Of a DNA stretch of 64,000 nt, positions 12,340-24,430 are shown piece after piece (positions within the stretch are counted from its first letter, which is position 1; the number at the start of each line of letters is the position of its first letter). The notes beneath the pieces were generated by a model. It saw only the letters and a list, made by a program, of their open reading frames with translations, searched no databases and was not told the DNA's origin. A program made the translations under genes and the position numbers. This DNA comes from Episyrphus balteatus (taxonomy: Eukaryota > Arthropoda > Insecta > Diptera > Syrphidae), in contig NC_079137.1 of assembly GCF_945859705.1 (NCBI RefSeq), positions 75,724,277 to 75,788,276 of the forward strand. The letters run 5' to 3'.

Positions 12340-12930
12340 GTTACTCTACAAGTTCAAGATTTGCAAGCAAATACTTTTCGCATTCAAATTTTGAAACCGC
12401 AAGCAAATAAGCCCCCAAAAAAAAGTATTTGAAAATAAAGTTGCATATGAAAAACTTGTAAACTTGCATGTGAAAAACATGAAACAACTTTTTTTAGGAA
12501 TAATTACCTACTTGCAGGTAAACTTGCATTTGAACTTACTTGCAAATTTAAGAAAGTTCGCATCCAAGTTAACCAGAAAGTAGAGACTTATCACAAATAA
12601 AAAAAGTTTTAAGAATTTAAACTTGCAAGTACGTTCCCTAGGTAACTTGACCTTGCTTGGAAGTCTAAATTTCAGTGTTTTTTAGAGGTAACTGCCTACT
12701 TCCAGACAAACTTGCAAGTGAAATTACTTGCAAGTTTATATTTTTAAAACTTTTTTTGGGATAACTGCCTTCTTGCAAATAAACTTGCATGAACTTAATT
12801 GTCAGTTAAAATTTTAAGAAATTTTTTGTTGGGCTTACTTGCATGTGGTTTGGAAATTTCCGTGCAAGTTGGCATGTAAATGTTCACAAATATAATCTTG
12901 AAAAGTAATACATGTAGGCTACTTGCAAAC
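12340..12930. repeat. degenerate tandem/cryptic repeat rich in ACTTGCAAGT words
   Basis: The words CTTGCAAGT, AACTTGCA and TACTTGCA recur many times. A longer unit that combines a T-run, a stretch like GGATAACTGCCTACTTGCA, and AAACTTGCA appears at least three times (near 12487, 12680 and 12755) with substitutions and unequal spacing. It looks like an old, decayed tandem array. Confidence 0.6.
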
Positions 12931-14905
12931 GAGAACTTGCACATGTGGCCATAGCGTTACAGAAGATTGGCGCTATTCATACGATGATTTTACATTAACT
13001 TATTAGTCGATGAGGTTAGCCCTGTATTGATGTGCTTTATGGCATTTTATTAAACTTTCTTCTAATCGATATTTAATTATCTGAAGATACGTGGCATATT
13101 TCACGTCCTTGTCTTATTCCAATCCAACAAATATAACCAACTAGTGGTTTTAAGGGTTTTTTCCCGCGGCATAGACACAAAAACCTCATTTCATTATTAT
13201 TACTATTTTCTTTGTGCAAGAAAAACTGCTTATCTCATCCAATTCTCTTCTTCATTTTAATCCTCTTAAAAAGGTCATTTTCTTGTCTCACCCAAACAAA
13301 TAAAAGATTATAATGTTCATTAGACTCTGAATAAATATAAAAGACCCACAAACGCAGACATAACATTGTCATCCTCATTCTTTTTATTGGAGGTTGGGGG
13401 ATAATATGGGAGTTTTAAAGGGAAATTGTGTACTGACAAAAAAATTTAAGCTTTACAAAGTTTTTAACGTTACGTAGGTAACGTATCATTTTCATTATTT
13501 TTCAAGTAATCTTTTTCGTAAAAAAGGGATCTGAATTAGAGTTCATAAAAACTGTATGGCCTTCTAGCTTTTTTATGATAACTACCCAATCTGAGCCTTT
13601 TAAAAATCTGAACTTAAGTTGACAGTTTGTTAGTAACGTAGCGTTACATAACGTTTTAAATGTCAATAAAATTACCTTAACCCATGTTTACTCAAGAACC
13701 GTTGTTTGTTCCTCACGTTATAAGAACAAGTGATTGCGACCAAAACAGTGACTTTATTATAAGTCATCATTTTCTTTTGTTGGTTCTTTCGTTTTAGATA
13801 ATAGACCAGAATGGACACTTTTAATCATTTGTATGGTTTATTTATTTACCTTTTTCATTGACTAAAGTTCACCATAGTTCTAAATATTGCAATCTATCAA
13901 AACAAAGAAAAATAATTTACCCGTATAAACTTGGCAAAAAATGAAAAGAAGAAGAGAAAGAAATAAATAAAAAAAAAAAAAACAAACTGTTGACTTTCAT
14001 AGTCATTTGTTAATTGATTGCTTTTATTTTCTTCTTTTTTTATTGCACGGTCAAGAACCTCTATTAATCCCCCATCGTTGTATACGACCTGTCGTATATT
14101 CGTTGCCAATGAGTCAACCTCAGTCATAGTGCAATTTGTATATGGTTAAACTGTCAGTTATTGATTTTTAAAATTTTATTGCACATTATTTTGAAATAAT
14201 AGATTGGTATAATGGAAAAATAATTATATTATCATTAAAGGGGTTTGAAATTAATTCGTTATTGGATGCAGTTTATTTTGTGGTTGACGCATTGACATGA
14301 CATTCATTTTCCATAGAACTAACAACAAACAGACTCGAGTTGATGAAATGGAAAATTTTAAAACCACTTAAATTGTGTCGAGTGTGTTGGTACTTGTATA
14401 TACTAACAAAAAATTGAAATACCCGAAAGCACTTGACTTGTGGGTGGTACACGTGTTGAGTGTTGTTGAATAATATTTTCTATGCAAGCTCTTAGGTTTG
14501 GGAACAAAAATCCACTCACAGACTAACTTGTTCGCTAAATATTTGTGCTGTCAAAAACACTTTTACGTCATGTTTTAGAATTATATTCATTTGAAAGCAG
14601 TTTTAAGTAAAGAAATAAATTAATTAACCGTCTCATTCATTAGAATTCAAAGAACACCTTTCAACAGGTAATAATGGAAGTAACGAAGTGCAAGCGCATT
14701 TATTTAAATTATATTCCTAGTTGCGTAAATTCTTATTTTAAAAACACGCATTTTCTCACCCATTATAGTGAAATCATAAAAGGCCCATCAAATGCCGCAG
14801 TGATAAGGGAATTATTCCCAACTCTCACCCTGATCTAAATCTTTATGTTTTAAATGGAGCGATTCAATATAATTCAATTTTAAAGTCCAAGTGACCTCAA
14901 CTCCA
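12931..14905. other. intergenic, no gene seen
   Basis: No coding frame or RNA gene could be supported. A short diverged copy of the repeat from 10550-10664 lies near 13590-13625. Confidence 0.45.
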
Positions 14906-15008
14906 AAAGTGTTTCGCCCAGGTACGACCGACATACAGTGGGCTCATCAGTTAGATCTGTCGTACCTTGGCGAAACGCTTTCTAAACGATCTAACAAACT
15001 GATGAGCT
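14906..15008. repeat. double inverted repeat (MITE-like)
   Basis: An outer pair (AAGTGTTTCGCCCAGGTACG at 14907-14926 and its inverse at 14961-14981) encloses the first arm of a second pair (GCTCATCAGTTAGATC at 14942-14957), whose inverse lies beyond it at 14989-15008. The interlocked arrangement could form two alternative hairpins. No flanking duplication was recognised. Confidence 0.55.
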
Positions 15009-15247
15009 GTCGTTCTTTAAAATTGAAAGTTTCATTTGTTAAAATTCAAAGTCATTTTTAGACTTCAGTTTATCTTAGACTGGGGTTATCCTATATGTTA
15101 TTTGAATAGAAAAAACTCCAGTCTTTCTTAGAAGCGACTTAGACAGTGTCTATGAATATTGCCTAATTTCTTTTGAAGTTAAACTCCTTTTGGCGCGTTA
15201 TACACGAGTGAAGTTAACATTTGAGAGGCCATTTTTAATTTTCAATA

Positions 15248-15714
15248 GGTCCGTTCCATACTCAGTTTGCAACTGCCGAATTTAGTAATATTTGGTTATT
15301 TTTGGTCAGAGTCTGTTCCCAACTTCAAAAATTGTGTAGAAGAGAGCGCCCACGAGAGAGTAAAAAATTTCCCCACCCTGACAAATGTAGCCCAAAGAAT
15401 TTCTTCCGGCAGAAATATGAGTTCTGTCAAATGAAAAGTTGACGTATGTCAAACAAATAAATAAAGAAGAAAACAAATAAAATTGTAGTGATTTTTAAAT
15501 TGAATCGCGTTTACGTGTTTTTTGCATTAAAAAAGTGTTAATGTTTATCGAATTAAGTATAAAATATGAAATTGTGTTGTATAATGGTGTTCAACTTGTT
15601 CCAGACTTTTTGGCAGTTTTTCGTAGTTTTATTTCCTACTGAGAGAATTCTCTTCCAACTCTCATTAATTTGACAGACTGCCTAATTTAGTGCACAAATG
15701 GTCTGGAACAGACC
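15248..15714. mobile_element. 467-bp TIR element with TA flanks
   Basis: The ends are GGTCCGTTCCATAC and the inverse of GGTCTGTTCCAGAC, with TA directly outside both (15246-15247 and 15715-15716). A word ACTGCCKAATTTAGT occurs near both ends in direct orientation. TA duplication suggests a Tc1/mariner-type non-autonomous element, but the short imperfect TIR leaves this tentative. Confidence 0.55.
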
Positions 15715-16782
15715 TAATATGGACTTATTTTTGCTGTGTCAATTTCCATTTGACACTTAGACATAAGGTTTGTTGTTTTTTTATTATTCCTAGTAGTTAA
15801 TAAGTTCTGTTCGTCTATACTTTCGTTCACATAAGTCATTGATAAAGAAGTATGACTTCTAAGTTCTAAGGCTTTTACATGAGTACACACACCTTTTTAA
15901 AATATGGATGGATACACACGAGCAAATTGTGAAAAATGTTTGAATTAATCAACTCGCTAATCAGTAGTTTATTTTTTTTTTTTTGTTTTGTTTTTTTTTT
16001 TTTTTTCTTTTTAACCACAACGTCATTTGTGTGGTAAATTAATATACTGGAAACTATTTCAAAGCCAGTTTTGATAAATTAGTTTTGACAGCAGTTTTTC
16101 GTGGTTTTAAATCAAACACAACTTATGAGATTATGAAGTTTAAAACGTATCAAACGAAGTTATGTGTTTTCATAATGTGTTAATACAAAAAATATAAGAT
16201 AAACAAACAGTTGAATGAATTTAAGTAAGTTTCAAAAATACTCTTTGAATTGACGTAATTTGATTGTTCAAGTGTTGCTCTTTAACTGACACTTCATATT
16301 TGAATCTTAAATTCTGTTAATTCGTTAGATAGACAAAGAAATTTAGGCAAACTTCACTACCGGTTCATTGACAGATATTCTATGAACATGATTTTGCTTT
16401 TTGCTTAGATCTTGCGTTTATTGTTAATGAAATTATTGTTTGCTTAGCTGTCAATGGTACGATGCTGATGTGCGAAAACGCAAAGTTTATAATTTTTGTT
16501 TTTTTTTTTCGAAAGTAAATATTTTTCATTTTATTTGTATTAAAATAAACTTAATGTTCAATGTGTGTAAAACTCTGACATATACTTTGCAGCATTGTAT
16601 TCAAACCTTCGTTTTTACTTGCATCATGAAGCTGTTTTCTTATGACACATGTTTATGTTTTGAAGTAAATACATCTGTTTGGGTTCTTTTTGGACAAAAA
16701 TATGAAACCTGTCAAATTTGAAGGAGTTTAAAAACATTTCTGTTTTTGGCAATACCCAAACAGACCTATAATCCAGTCGAAT

Positions 16783-17395
16783 AAGGGTTTAACCTCGGAA
16801 TGAATGTTAATAGAAATTTTTTTTTGCTCAATATCTTCCTTTTGCCATTCTATAACATATTTCAAAAGTCTAGAAAAATCTCATGTCCGCTTGTCGCGAT
16901 TTCAAGGTAAAATCGCGAAATGGAGATTTTCTAAATTAGCAAAAATAGGCTATGGTATTATATACACATATGATACATGTTTTCTAGGTATTTTTTAATG
17001 CTGATGCCAAAATCTAAATCTAAAATCTAGACAATCTGACGTCTCTGAAAAAAGTTATACCAGTTTTTCATTTGTCAACCCATATTATTATAACAGTTGC
17101 AAACTTACTACCGAAAAACCCTTAAAAGTTATGGTAGAGGAACCAAATTTTGCATGAAGGTTTTCATATTCATTATTATTAGGAATCAAAAAAATGCAAA
17201 GAAAAAAACATTCATATCTATGAAAAATTGGTATTTTTTGAAAAAAGGGGAAATTTTGGGATATGCACTAAAAACATCCTGGTACAATCTTGGAATTAGT
17301 GCTAATAGGCTAATTTTTTTGTTTCTATCTTTGTTTGGATATTCTATATCTTATGTCAAAAATCTATTAACATTCATTCCGAGATTTACCCCTTT
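16783..17395. mobile_element. about 610-bp TIR element
   Basis: The left end contains CTCGGAATGAATGTTAATAG (16794-16813) and the right end its exact inverse (17364-17383). Weaker similarity continues outward to AAGGG on both sides. The flanking bases show no clear duplication. A 120-codon open frame (17097-17459) starts inside and runs out of the element; it is AT-biased and unlike any transposase known to me. Confidence 0.65.
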
Positions 17396-17484
17396 GTTCT
17401 CCTTATTTGACTGTATTACTAATGATTGCCAATTTTCGTCATTTTTAATTGAACAATGAGTAACAAAGTGTTACACGCCAGTTC

Positions 17485-17840
17485 ACGCTGCGCTGTTTGA
17501 AACCTGCGTTACCTTTTTGATTATCAGTGTAGACTGTTTGATTGTCGGTGTGAGCCGTTTAATGTCAGCACATGGTGTTTGAATGCCGGTGTACATATGT
17601 ATGTATATCGTTTGACTGCCGGCCTTAGCCGTTTGATGGAAGCATTAACTGTTTGATTGGCGGCTTTGAAGTCCGCGTAAGCTGTTTGATTGCTAATGAA
17701 AACTGTTTGATTGCCTTTGAATATAGTTAACTGTTTGCCGGTATATGCTGGAGTATTTTTTTTTTTTACTGTAAGCTGTTTGCTTGCTGCCATAAAACGC
17801 TTGGTGACAGCGTAAGCTCTTTGATTGCCAGTGTAACAAA
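17485..17840. repeat. degenerate minisatellite, unit about 24-28 bp
   Basis: The phrase CTGTTTGATTGCCGGTGTAAG, with variants, repeats roughly a dozen times with small length changes and one inserted T-run near 17757. The units give a chance open frame on the - strand full of repeated Lys/Gln/Ala motifs, which is not reported as a gene. Confidence 0.75.
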
Positions 17841-17880
17841 GTTCCGCTATCATAAATAAAACAGTGGATTTGAATGCCAA

Positions 17881-19862
17881 AACAACCGCATTGGCACTTT
17901 CAGATGAAAATAGATTGGCAACTTAACGCAACGCAAAGTATCTAGGAATCAATTCTAACGAGCTCCTGAGATTTAACAATCAATCTCGTTTGGTCCTCAG
18001 AAAATATAACTTTGCCTTTCATCGCATTTATCCCCTAATCCAAAAAAAAAAGAAGAGGAACTTCTACACCGGTCTTTTCTTTGACCGACAACGGTAGAAC
18101 TCAATCAAGAAGCGACTTATCAATTCGACAATTATTATGATAATTCTGACCGGGAGCATAACTTTTCCTACTTCACCCTTAGGCCCATTTCATACGAAGC
18201 CAGGCACCGGCGAACGGTTTTCTATACATTCGTTTTTTTAAGAATGTGTTCTCAGTAACCGTTAAACCGAGCCGGTCGACCGAAAACAACATCGTATAAA
18301 GTGCCACCATCCACAATTCCTTATTCTTAGTTCGCACTCATTCGCAAAACTAAAATCAAAACAATTTTCCTCAAAATTTCCAAACCATTTCTTCAGAACA
18401 ACCATTTTAATCCGATTACGATGGATTATGTTGTAGGCGGTGTGGTCTAATGGTCTTTCACCACCTTCTTGGCAAAGAAAAACATCATGGTCGAACAATG
18501 TCAGATACCTGAATGTTAAACCTCTGCTAGACAGTATGGTGCCTGACTCATTCATAGGTCTATTTTATTTTCTTCTAGATGAGTAAATGCACGTAACGTA
18601 CATTTTTCAATAACTACGCAATACATTTTACTGCACTTTCATAGGACTTTCAATAAGATGAATATAATAATAATTGTAAACATTAAATAATAATATTTAC
18701 AAGAGAATCAATTTTATCAAAGGTTTTTCGTATCTCAACTACGACATCAAACAAAAATGATAACAAAGAATGAAATTCAAATTGCGCAATGTGCAACTAA
18801 TTTTTACTCGTAGGTAGAGGATTTTGTTTCCATTTACAAGTTTACCACTTCCTGTTAAAAAAAAATCGTCAAGGGTATTTCTTTTTTTTTTTTTTTTGTT
18901 TTTTGATAAGAGCACATGTTTTTAATTTTGTATAAAAAGGGTATCCCCTTACTCATACTTGTACTTGTGGATCATGCCATTCATTCAAAAACAAAATCAA
19001 TCTCATGGTGTTAAAAAAATATTTGTTATTTTTTTTACACTTGATAGAAAAATACTTTCATTTTTGAACAGAGCACGTGTTGAAAAATGTTTTTGAAAAC
19101 AATTCCGGAGAAATAATCATTTTGTGTGACTCATGATGAATGTATTCCACTTTCAAAATGAAAATATTAAAAAAAACTATGTAAACATTTTGAATTTGTT
19201 TATGTTAACATGAGTATAGTTTTGTTTTGTTTTGTATTGATGACAGCAATGAAAGAATAACAAAAAAGAAACGCATTAAAAAACCGTAAAAAAAGAAGGC
19301 GTACCTTGCCGGAAATGCGACTTAGGGGTTTTTTTTTTATATAATTTAACTGGTGTTAATTGTTTTTGTTGATGTTAATCTTATTGTTGTTGATTTTTTA
19401 TATCACACAAAAATAAAAACATAATAAAAACTTTTGCTTACTGAATGGAAAGAGTTCATTGATTCTTATTGACAATGATTTTCTTGTTGTTATCATCTTA
19501 ACAAATAATATCAATAATGAAGGTGTTATGAGTATTATGCTCTTTGTTCACCTTGTTTGCTTCGGGGTAGGTAAAAAAATACTGGGAGTTGATGTTTATT
19601 TTTCCTCAAACAATTTTTTCCAGTCAACTTGGTTTCTAGGTATCTGCGCTTCACCCAAGATTAGGATTTTTTCTAAAAAAGATTTCCTTTGCCAATTGGA
19701 GTTGGATTCAAGACTCTCCGACACGTTCCTAGATGTCTATACACTCCACCTGCTTCAACTCAGCAGCTGTTAAACTTTTTTAAATTTTTAGATCAGCAAG
19801 ACGTCGATGTAAGACCCGTAGAGTTTGTCATCTGTTAACCCAGCAGATTTTTCTATATAGCT
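17881..19862. other. intergenic, no gene seen
   Basis: No supported gene. TTA followed by GGCCCATTTCATACGAAG at 18178-18198 resembles the end of the 4529-4665 MITE family, but a partner end could not be fixed. A 104-codon + strand frame at 19459-19773 has no recognisable domain. Confidence 0.45.
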
Positions 19863-20345
19863 GCATTCAGACCTTTCTCGATATTAAGGACTTCGGTGAT
19901 GTATTGGCCGAGTTTAACGGTGCAGCGAGAATTATCCCTGGCCATCCTGCACAAGCAAATGGGTTTGGCAGGGATGCCGAGACGCGTTATTGCTCTATAT
20001 AGCTCGTCCCTATTTAGGCTCTCATAGGTTTCAATTTGGTATATCCTCAGTAATAACTACGTCTTTTCTACCGTGTTTTTGTTTTCTCAGATGGAAAATT
20101 TCTTTTCTGAAGTGGTATTCTTCGGTATTGATTAGATTTAGATTAGATTTTGCATTTTAAAATCTTCTTGGGTATCGCATTTCAGCACTTTCGAACACAC
20201 AGCTTGATTCCTGCTCTTCTTTTTTTTCCACGTTAATATCACATTCTGCCCTCTCAGCAGTTCTAATGCTAGCCTTAACTCTCGATTTAAAGGTTTCATC
20301 TTATGTTACTTGCACCCATTTGCATTCTTCACCGAACCAAGTATC
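19863..20345 (-). pseudogene. reverse-transcriptase fragment of a non-LTR retrotransposon (RTE-like)
   Basis: On the - strand, codons at about 20028-19865 read as a continuous stretch containing YESLNRDELYRAITRLGIPA, then a CRM word, then a TVKLGQYITE word and a KGL word. This follows the order of the finger/palm region of non-LTR reverse transcriptases, where a DSxxRxxLxxxLxxLGIPxKLI segment leads into a KGLRQGD motif. Further upstream on the same strand (about 20345) a WFGEEC word matches the WFDEEC segment that often precedes the polymerase domain in such elements. The stretch between is broken by stops and frameshifts. The element is dead, and both ends are missing. Confidence 0.65.
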
Positions 20346-20843
20346 CTTGTGAAACCCAGCCCATCAGTATCGATCTGATGTTCCCTTAAGAGTGTTTCCA
20401 CTGGCTCTCAGAGAGGAGATTGACTCAAACGTGGTCGGAGACGGAGAACACATAGAGGAGTCTCTTCTAACGAAAGCTTACTGACAATTAATATTCCTTA
20501 CACGTACTTTCATTGTTTCGGTATTTTGTAAATCTGAATCGTAATATGCAGACGTCCAGAATTCTGAAAGAATAACTATCGCCAGTAACAACATGATCAG
20601 TTAGATTATAATTTCTTTGATCTAGAGATCGCTACATATGTACGCTTGTGCACATTTCTATATGGTTTCTTAATTTCCGTTTCATAAACAAAAGTCTTCT
20701 CCTTTTAACATAATTAAAATACAAATCTGTTTATTTAGGCTTTCGTTAAGTGGCTTTGATGATTTTTCTTTGTTTGTTTTTCAATCTTTCCCCTCCCGAG
20801 AATATTAAATAAATTTTATTTTTCTTGTTTTTTATTTTTTCAG

Positions 20844-23664
20844 AATCATGGATTGAATTAAGTACTGCTGCCGCAATGGCTGGTGTCAAGAGTCCCGATA
20901 GAATTACCCCATTACCATTTTCATCTGGCGAAGAATATTTGAGACTTTTGCGTGAAGCACAAAGAGAATCGAATCAATCGAGTCGTGTTGTGTCGCTTGC
21001 CAGTTCTAGACGTGATACCCCAAGGGATAGGTAAATTCAACATTTGATATCCATTTAAATATAATATTCATTAAATTGTTATTTTTTTTTTTAGTCCAAA
21101 ATCACCACCAAACAGTCCAAATACAGAACTTTGTCCTGATGAAGATCTCAAACATGTATACATAAATTATTGGAGCAAAGTAAATACATTTTGTTATTTA
21201 TTTTTTCTCTCTTATCAAAAATGCAATAATTTATTTTAATCATTTTTTGTTTTGTGCAGGAGGGCGAAGCGCAAAAAGACACAGATTGGTTTGGTGAATG
21301 GAGTAGTCGACCTGATCAACAACCACCAAAGTAAGTATAATTTACTTACATTTCTCTTTGCTTAGGGATTAATAAAGATTCATTAATTTTTTGGTATGTG
21401 ATTGGGTAAATAGATTCATCCAACACATTACAAGGAAATCCAATTAATGCATTATTGCATACGTTGTTATTGTTATCGGCACTTTAATAATACATATAAT
21501 GTATATTTAGGTAATTCCAATATTGACAAATCCCTTGTTTCATTTTATAAAGATAACAGAGAGAGTTGCAAATGCCTTTAAAAGGTAGTCAGTTATATAC
21601 AAAAATAAGCAAAAGTATTTTAAAAAAGATTACAATTCAATGCCAGTTATTTAATGATAGCCTGAACAATACTTTCATGAAAGCAAATAAAAAACAAAAT
21701 TATTGCAAATTAATTCCAAATCATGGCATAATCTGTACTTGCTAAAAACACTTGCTAAGAACGTAGGAATAGCTGGTTAACAAACGCTCTGAAAACATAT
21801 TTGACTCAGTTTTTGGTATCGATTTTGAGGAGTTTGCGAGGATGGAGACCTAATACTTGGGTGAAGAAATGAGTTGACACTGATTTGAGTACTTATTTTA
21901 AGCCCTGATTTTTCAATCGTCAGTTAGAAGAATAATTTTCAATAAAAAAAAAACTTTTATTCGTAGGAATAAGCTATTAGGGTCTATTAGGGCTATTTGA
22001 TGAATCGAAACTTAAATAATTTATGTTGAACATAAACTCTTATTATCTACTTTTACCTCTGCGTAAATTGTCACATAAGGATTTATGTTGAACTTAAATG
22101 CTTAAGTTTCGATTCATCAAACGGTTCTTACTGGTATTTGCGATAGGACTTTGTGAAGAAATCGGTTGTTAGAAAACTTTTCTATTCGTCATAGTTTTAT
22201 GAATTTTTCTGAATTTGAGGCTAAAATTTCTCAAAGATGATGTCGCATTGTTTAAATGAGTTGCTATTCCAAGGTGATAAAACAACTTTATACACTTTAT
22301 TTCCGAGGTGTTTTTTATTAAAAATACCAGCTGTGTTTTATTTTCCTCATGATCCAGATCAGATCATTGTTTTTATTAGCTTTACAACAAAAGAAGGGGT
22401 CGAATCACCGCACACGATTACGATCATACGTTTACGTTTTGACTATTGCTCTCTCTATTTAATCAGTAGAAAAAGATAGGGACACATAGCAACCATATGT
22501 TAACGACCGTATGCCGTAGTTCGACCCCAGGATTTTGTTTTGTTTTTTTTTCGCAAATAAGTACAATGTTCTGATCTGGATCAAGAGGAAAATAAAACAC
22601 AGCTACCGATTAGTATTTAAGTGAAGTAATAAAAATCTGATGAATATGTATTGATTTCATCGAAATGTGAGTAAGAAGTATTAACATTGTTTTGCAAAGA
22701 TTACTGCGTGGATTGTTAAATATGAACCTTCCAATTCTGTTCGGTCATTTAGACGTAAAGCTTTGCAGTTATTTTATCCTTAGTACTATTATTTTATCTT
22801 CCATTCCATCAAATGAGTTCTAAATAGAAAATTACTCTAGGGCTCATTTTTATAAAAAAAAAAAGCTTAGATTATAGTCTTTCATAGGGAAAACGTTCCG
22901 AAAAGGCAAAGAAGCTCTGCTCTCTGTAAATTCGTGGTATTGTAGCGTTCAGCTCTTTTCAGTGATCTGGGGCCTATTTCTCATCAAGCTACATTTACTA
23001 AACCAACGACCCTAAAAATGTATAGTAAAGCTCCATTGAAGCTGGGAACTATTGTTTGTGCTCGGAATAATTCAGTAATACTGAAATTTTATCGGCTAAG
23101 TGCGTTAGGACATACAAATATAGAAGTATTAAGTCGTTGATGTAGCTGATGTAACAAATGAAGCTCGACTAGAAATAGATCTTGATCTTTTTGTTTGAAA
23201 TTTCTCGTCAAACAGAGGGCGCTTTTGACTCTGTGTCGACGTTCTAACCATCATGTCTAAATCTAGTATGCCAAAGAATTATTCATCAATAAAAATCATA
23301 ATTCATTTTTGTACTTTTTAAACTTCATAAATCAATATCTTTCGTTCACATTTGTATTGGAACTTCGTTATTATGATTTTGTTTATCTTTTTTTCAGAGA
23401 TTGGAAATTCGAACATCCAAAGAAGAAGAGCGCTGGCTATTCTATTCGTTTGACTCGTTTGGGTAAAAATTCTCTATTCTCTAGGGAAATCCTTTATTCG
23501 CTTATATTGAGCAATGTCCTTTCGCTCCTTTTGGGAGCTGGTTTAGGGTAAGTTAAAATCAATATCAATATCCACAAGAATTTTAAACTTTATATTTGTT
23601 TTCTTTTTACAGATTGTGGCTTAGCAAACGCGGCATTCTCTTCACAAGAGTTGTAATTGACTGA
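20844..23664 (+). CDS. BNIP3: BNIP3-family mitophagy receptor, 3' five coding exons (first exon not found)
   Basis: The product is a tail-anchored outer mitochondrial membrane protein that recruits the autophagy machinery to mitochondria. Coding exons are 20844-21030, 21095-21179, 21260-21330, 23398-23547 and 23613-23664, all with GT-AG introns and compatible phases, giving 180 codons to a TGA. Near the N-terminus, SWIEL is a WxxL LC3-interacting motif placed as in vertebrate BNIP3. A Ser/Pro-rich linker follows, then DWFGEWSSRPDQQPPKDW, the conserved BNIP3 core. A single C-terminal membrane segment has a GAGLG small-residue motif and ends in a basic WLSKRG and a short tail. The first exon starts inside a codon (two bases, phase 1), so at least one upstream exon must exist; the likely missing part is about 10-20 residues including the start Met. 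The long fourth intron (21331-23397) holds three MITE-like elements. Confidence 0.93.
21990..22127. mobile_element. 138-bp MITE with TTA target duplication, in a BNIP3 intron
   Basis: The arms contain TTTGATGAATCGAAACTTAA and its inverse, and TTA lies outside both ends (21987-21989 and 22128-22130). The outermost six bases differ between the ends (GGGCTA against GAACCG inverted). The interior repeats TTTATGTTGAAC in opposite orientation near both arms. Confidence 0.72.
22329..22604. mobile_element. 276-bp foldback element in a BNIP3 intron
   Basis: The ends are AGCTGTGTTTTATTTTCCTC and its inverse; similarity continues through GATCCAGATCAGA for about 45 bp. A second inner pair (GGGGTCGAA and CGACCCC, with related flanking bases) makes most of the element palindromic. 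ACC lies directly outside both ends (22326-22328 and 22605-22607), a possible 3-bp duplication. Confidence 0.72.
22970..23181. repeat. imperfect inverted-repeat element in a BNIP3 intron
   Basis: The left segment GGCCTATTTCTCATCAAGCT and a diverged inverse at the right (AGCTCGACTAGAAATAGATC) could be the ends of an old MITE. Several mismatches and no certain duplication make this weaker than its neighbours. Confidence 0.4.
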
Positions 23665-24430
23665 ATTTTTTAAAAACGAATGAATTAAAACAAAAAAATT
23701 ATATTCGAAAGAAAAAAAATAAACAATTTATAAACAAAACACATACATTAATATGCATATTATCAGAAATAATAATATAATAATAATTATTTACTAAATT
23801 TTTTTTATTATTCTCTTTAAAAAAAAAAAAGAAAAACAAAAAAAAAATTATAATTTTTTTTTAGTGAATAATTATAAGGAAAGCTCGAAGGAGAAAAAGA
23901 GCATTTGTATGGTTCCATGAGTAAACCGGAAATATCGGATACCAACTTACATTTCTATTTTATTACTTTTGATATATAAATATAACAATAAATAACAAAT
24001 CGATAGAATAATAATACAAAAATATTATATAAAGAAATTAGACAAAAATCAATAAAATACATGATATAAAAAAATATATAGATGTATTTTATTTGATTTT
24101 TGAAAAGAAAAAAAAAATTAACTGAAATTCTATTTACTTCTTTTTTATACCTACATGAAAAAAAAAAAACAAACAAAAATAAATAAATTAATTGAATTTT
24201 TATGATGGAAAGATGTTAAAAGAGATCTGAAAATGTATAAGCTTCTTATATATGAAAAATTGATGTTTTAGGAATTTTTTATTTAAACAAAAAAAAAATA
24301 TTGTGAATTGTTCGTTTTAAGTATTTTTTTTTGTTTGCTTTTGTTATAATTATTACAGGTTTTTACTATATAAAACATTAAAAACAAAAAAAAAAATGTA
24401 TAAATAAATTATTATAGGAATCGAACTAAA
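23665..24430 (+). other. probable BNIP3 3' untranslated region
   Basis: Very AT-rich sequence directly after the BNIP3 stop codon, with several AATAAA words, the first near 23719. Which one is used cannot be told from the sequence. Confidence 0.45.

Noticed and set aside
12340..12930. CRISPR-like array
   Set aside because: Units and spacers are irregular and decayed, and the genome is eukaryotic.
17097..17459. 120-codon frame as a transposase of the 16783-17395 element
   Set aside because: It has no recognisable catalytic motif, is AT-biased, and runs past the end of the element.
17524..17880. 118-codon - strand frame as a gene
   Set aside because: It translates the degenerate minisatellite; the repeated residues follow from the DNA repeat.
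18178..18330. second copy of the 4529-4665 MITE
   Set aside because: Only one end (GGCCCATTTCATACGAAG after TTA) is similar; the candidate partner end has many mismatches.
18430..18500. tRNA gene or SINE (A-box-like TGGTCTAATGGTC with GGTCGAACAAT downstream)
   Set aside because: The second box departs from the consensus and no cloverleaf with acceptor stem could be drawn.
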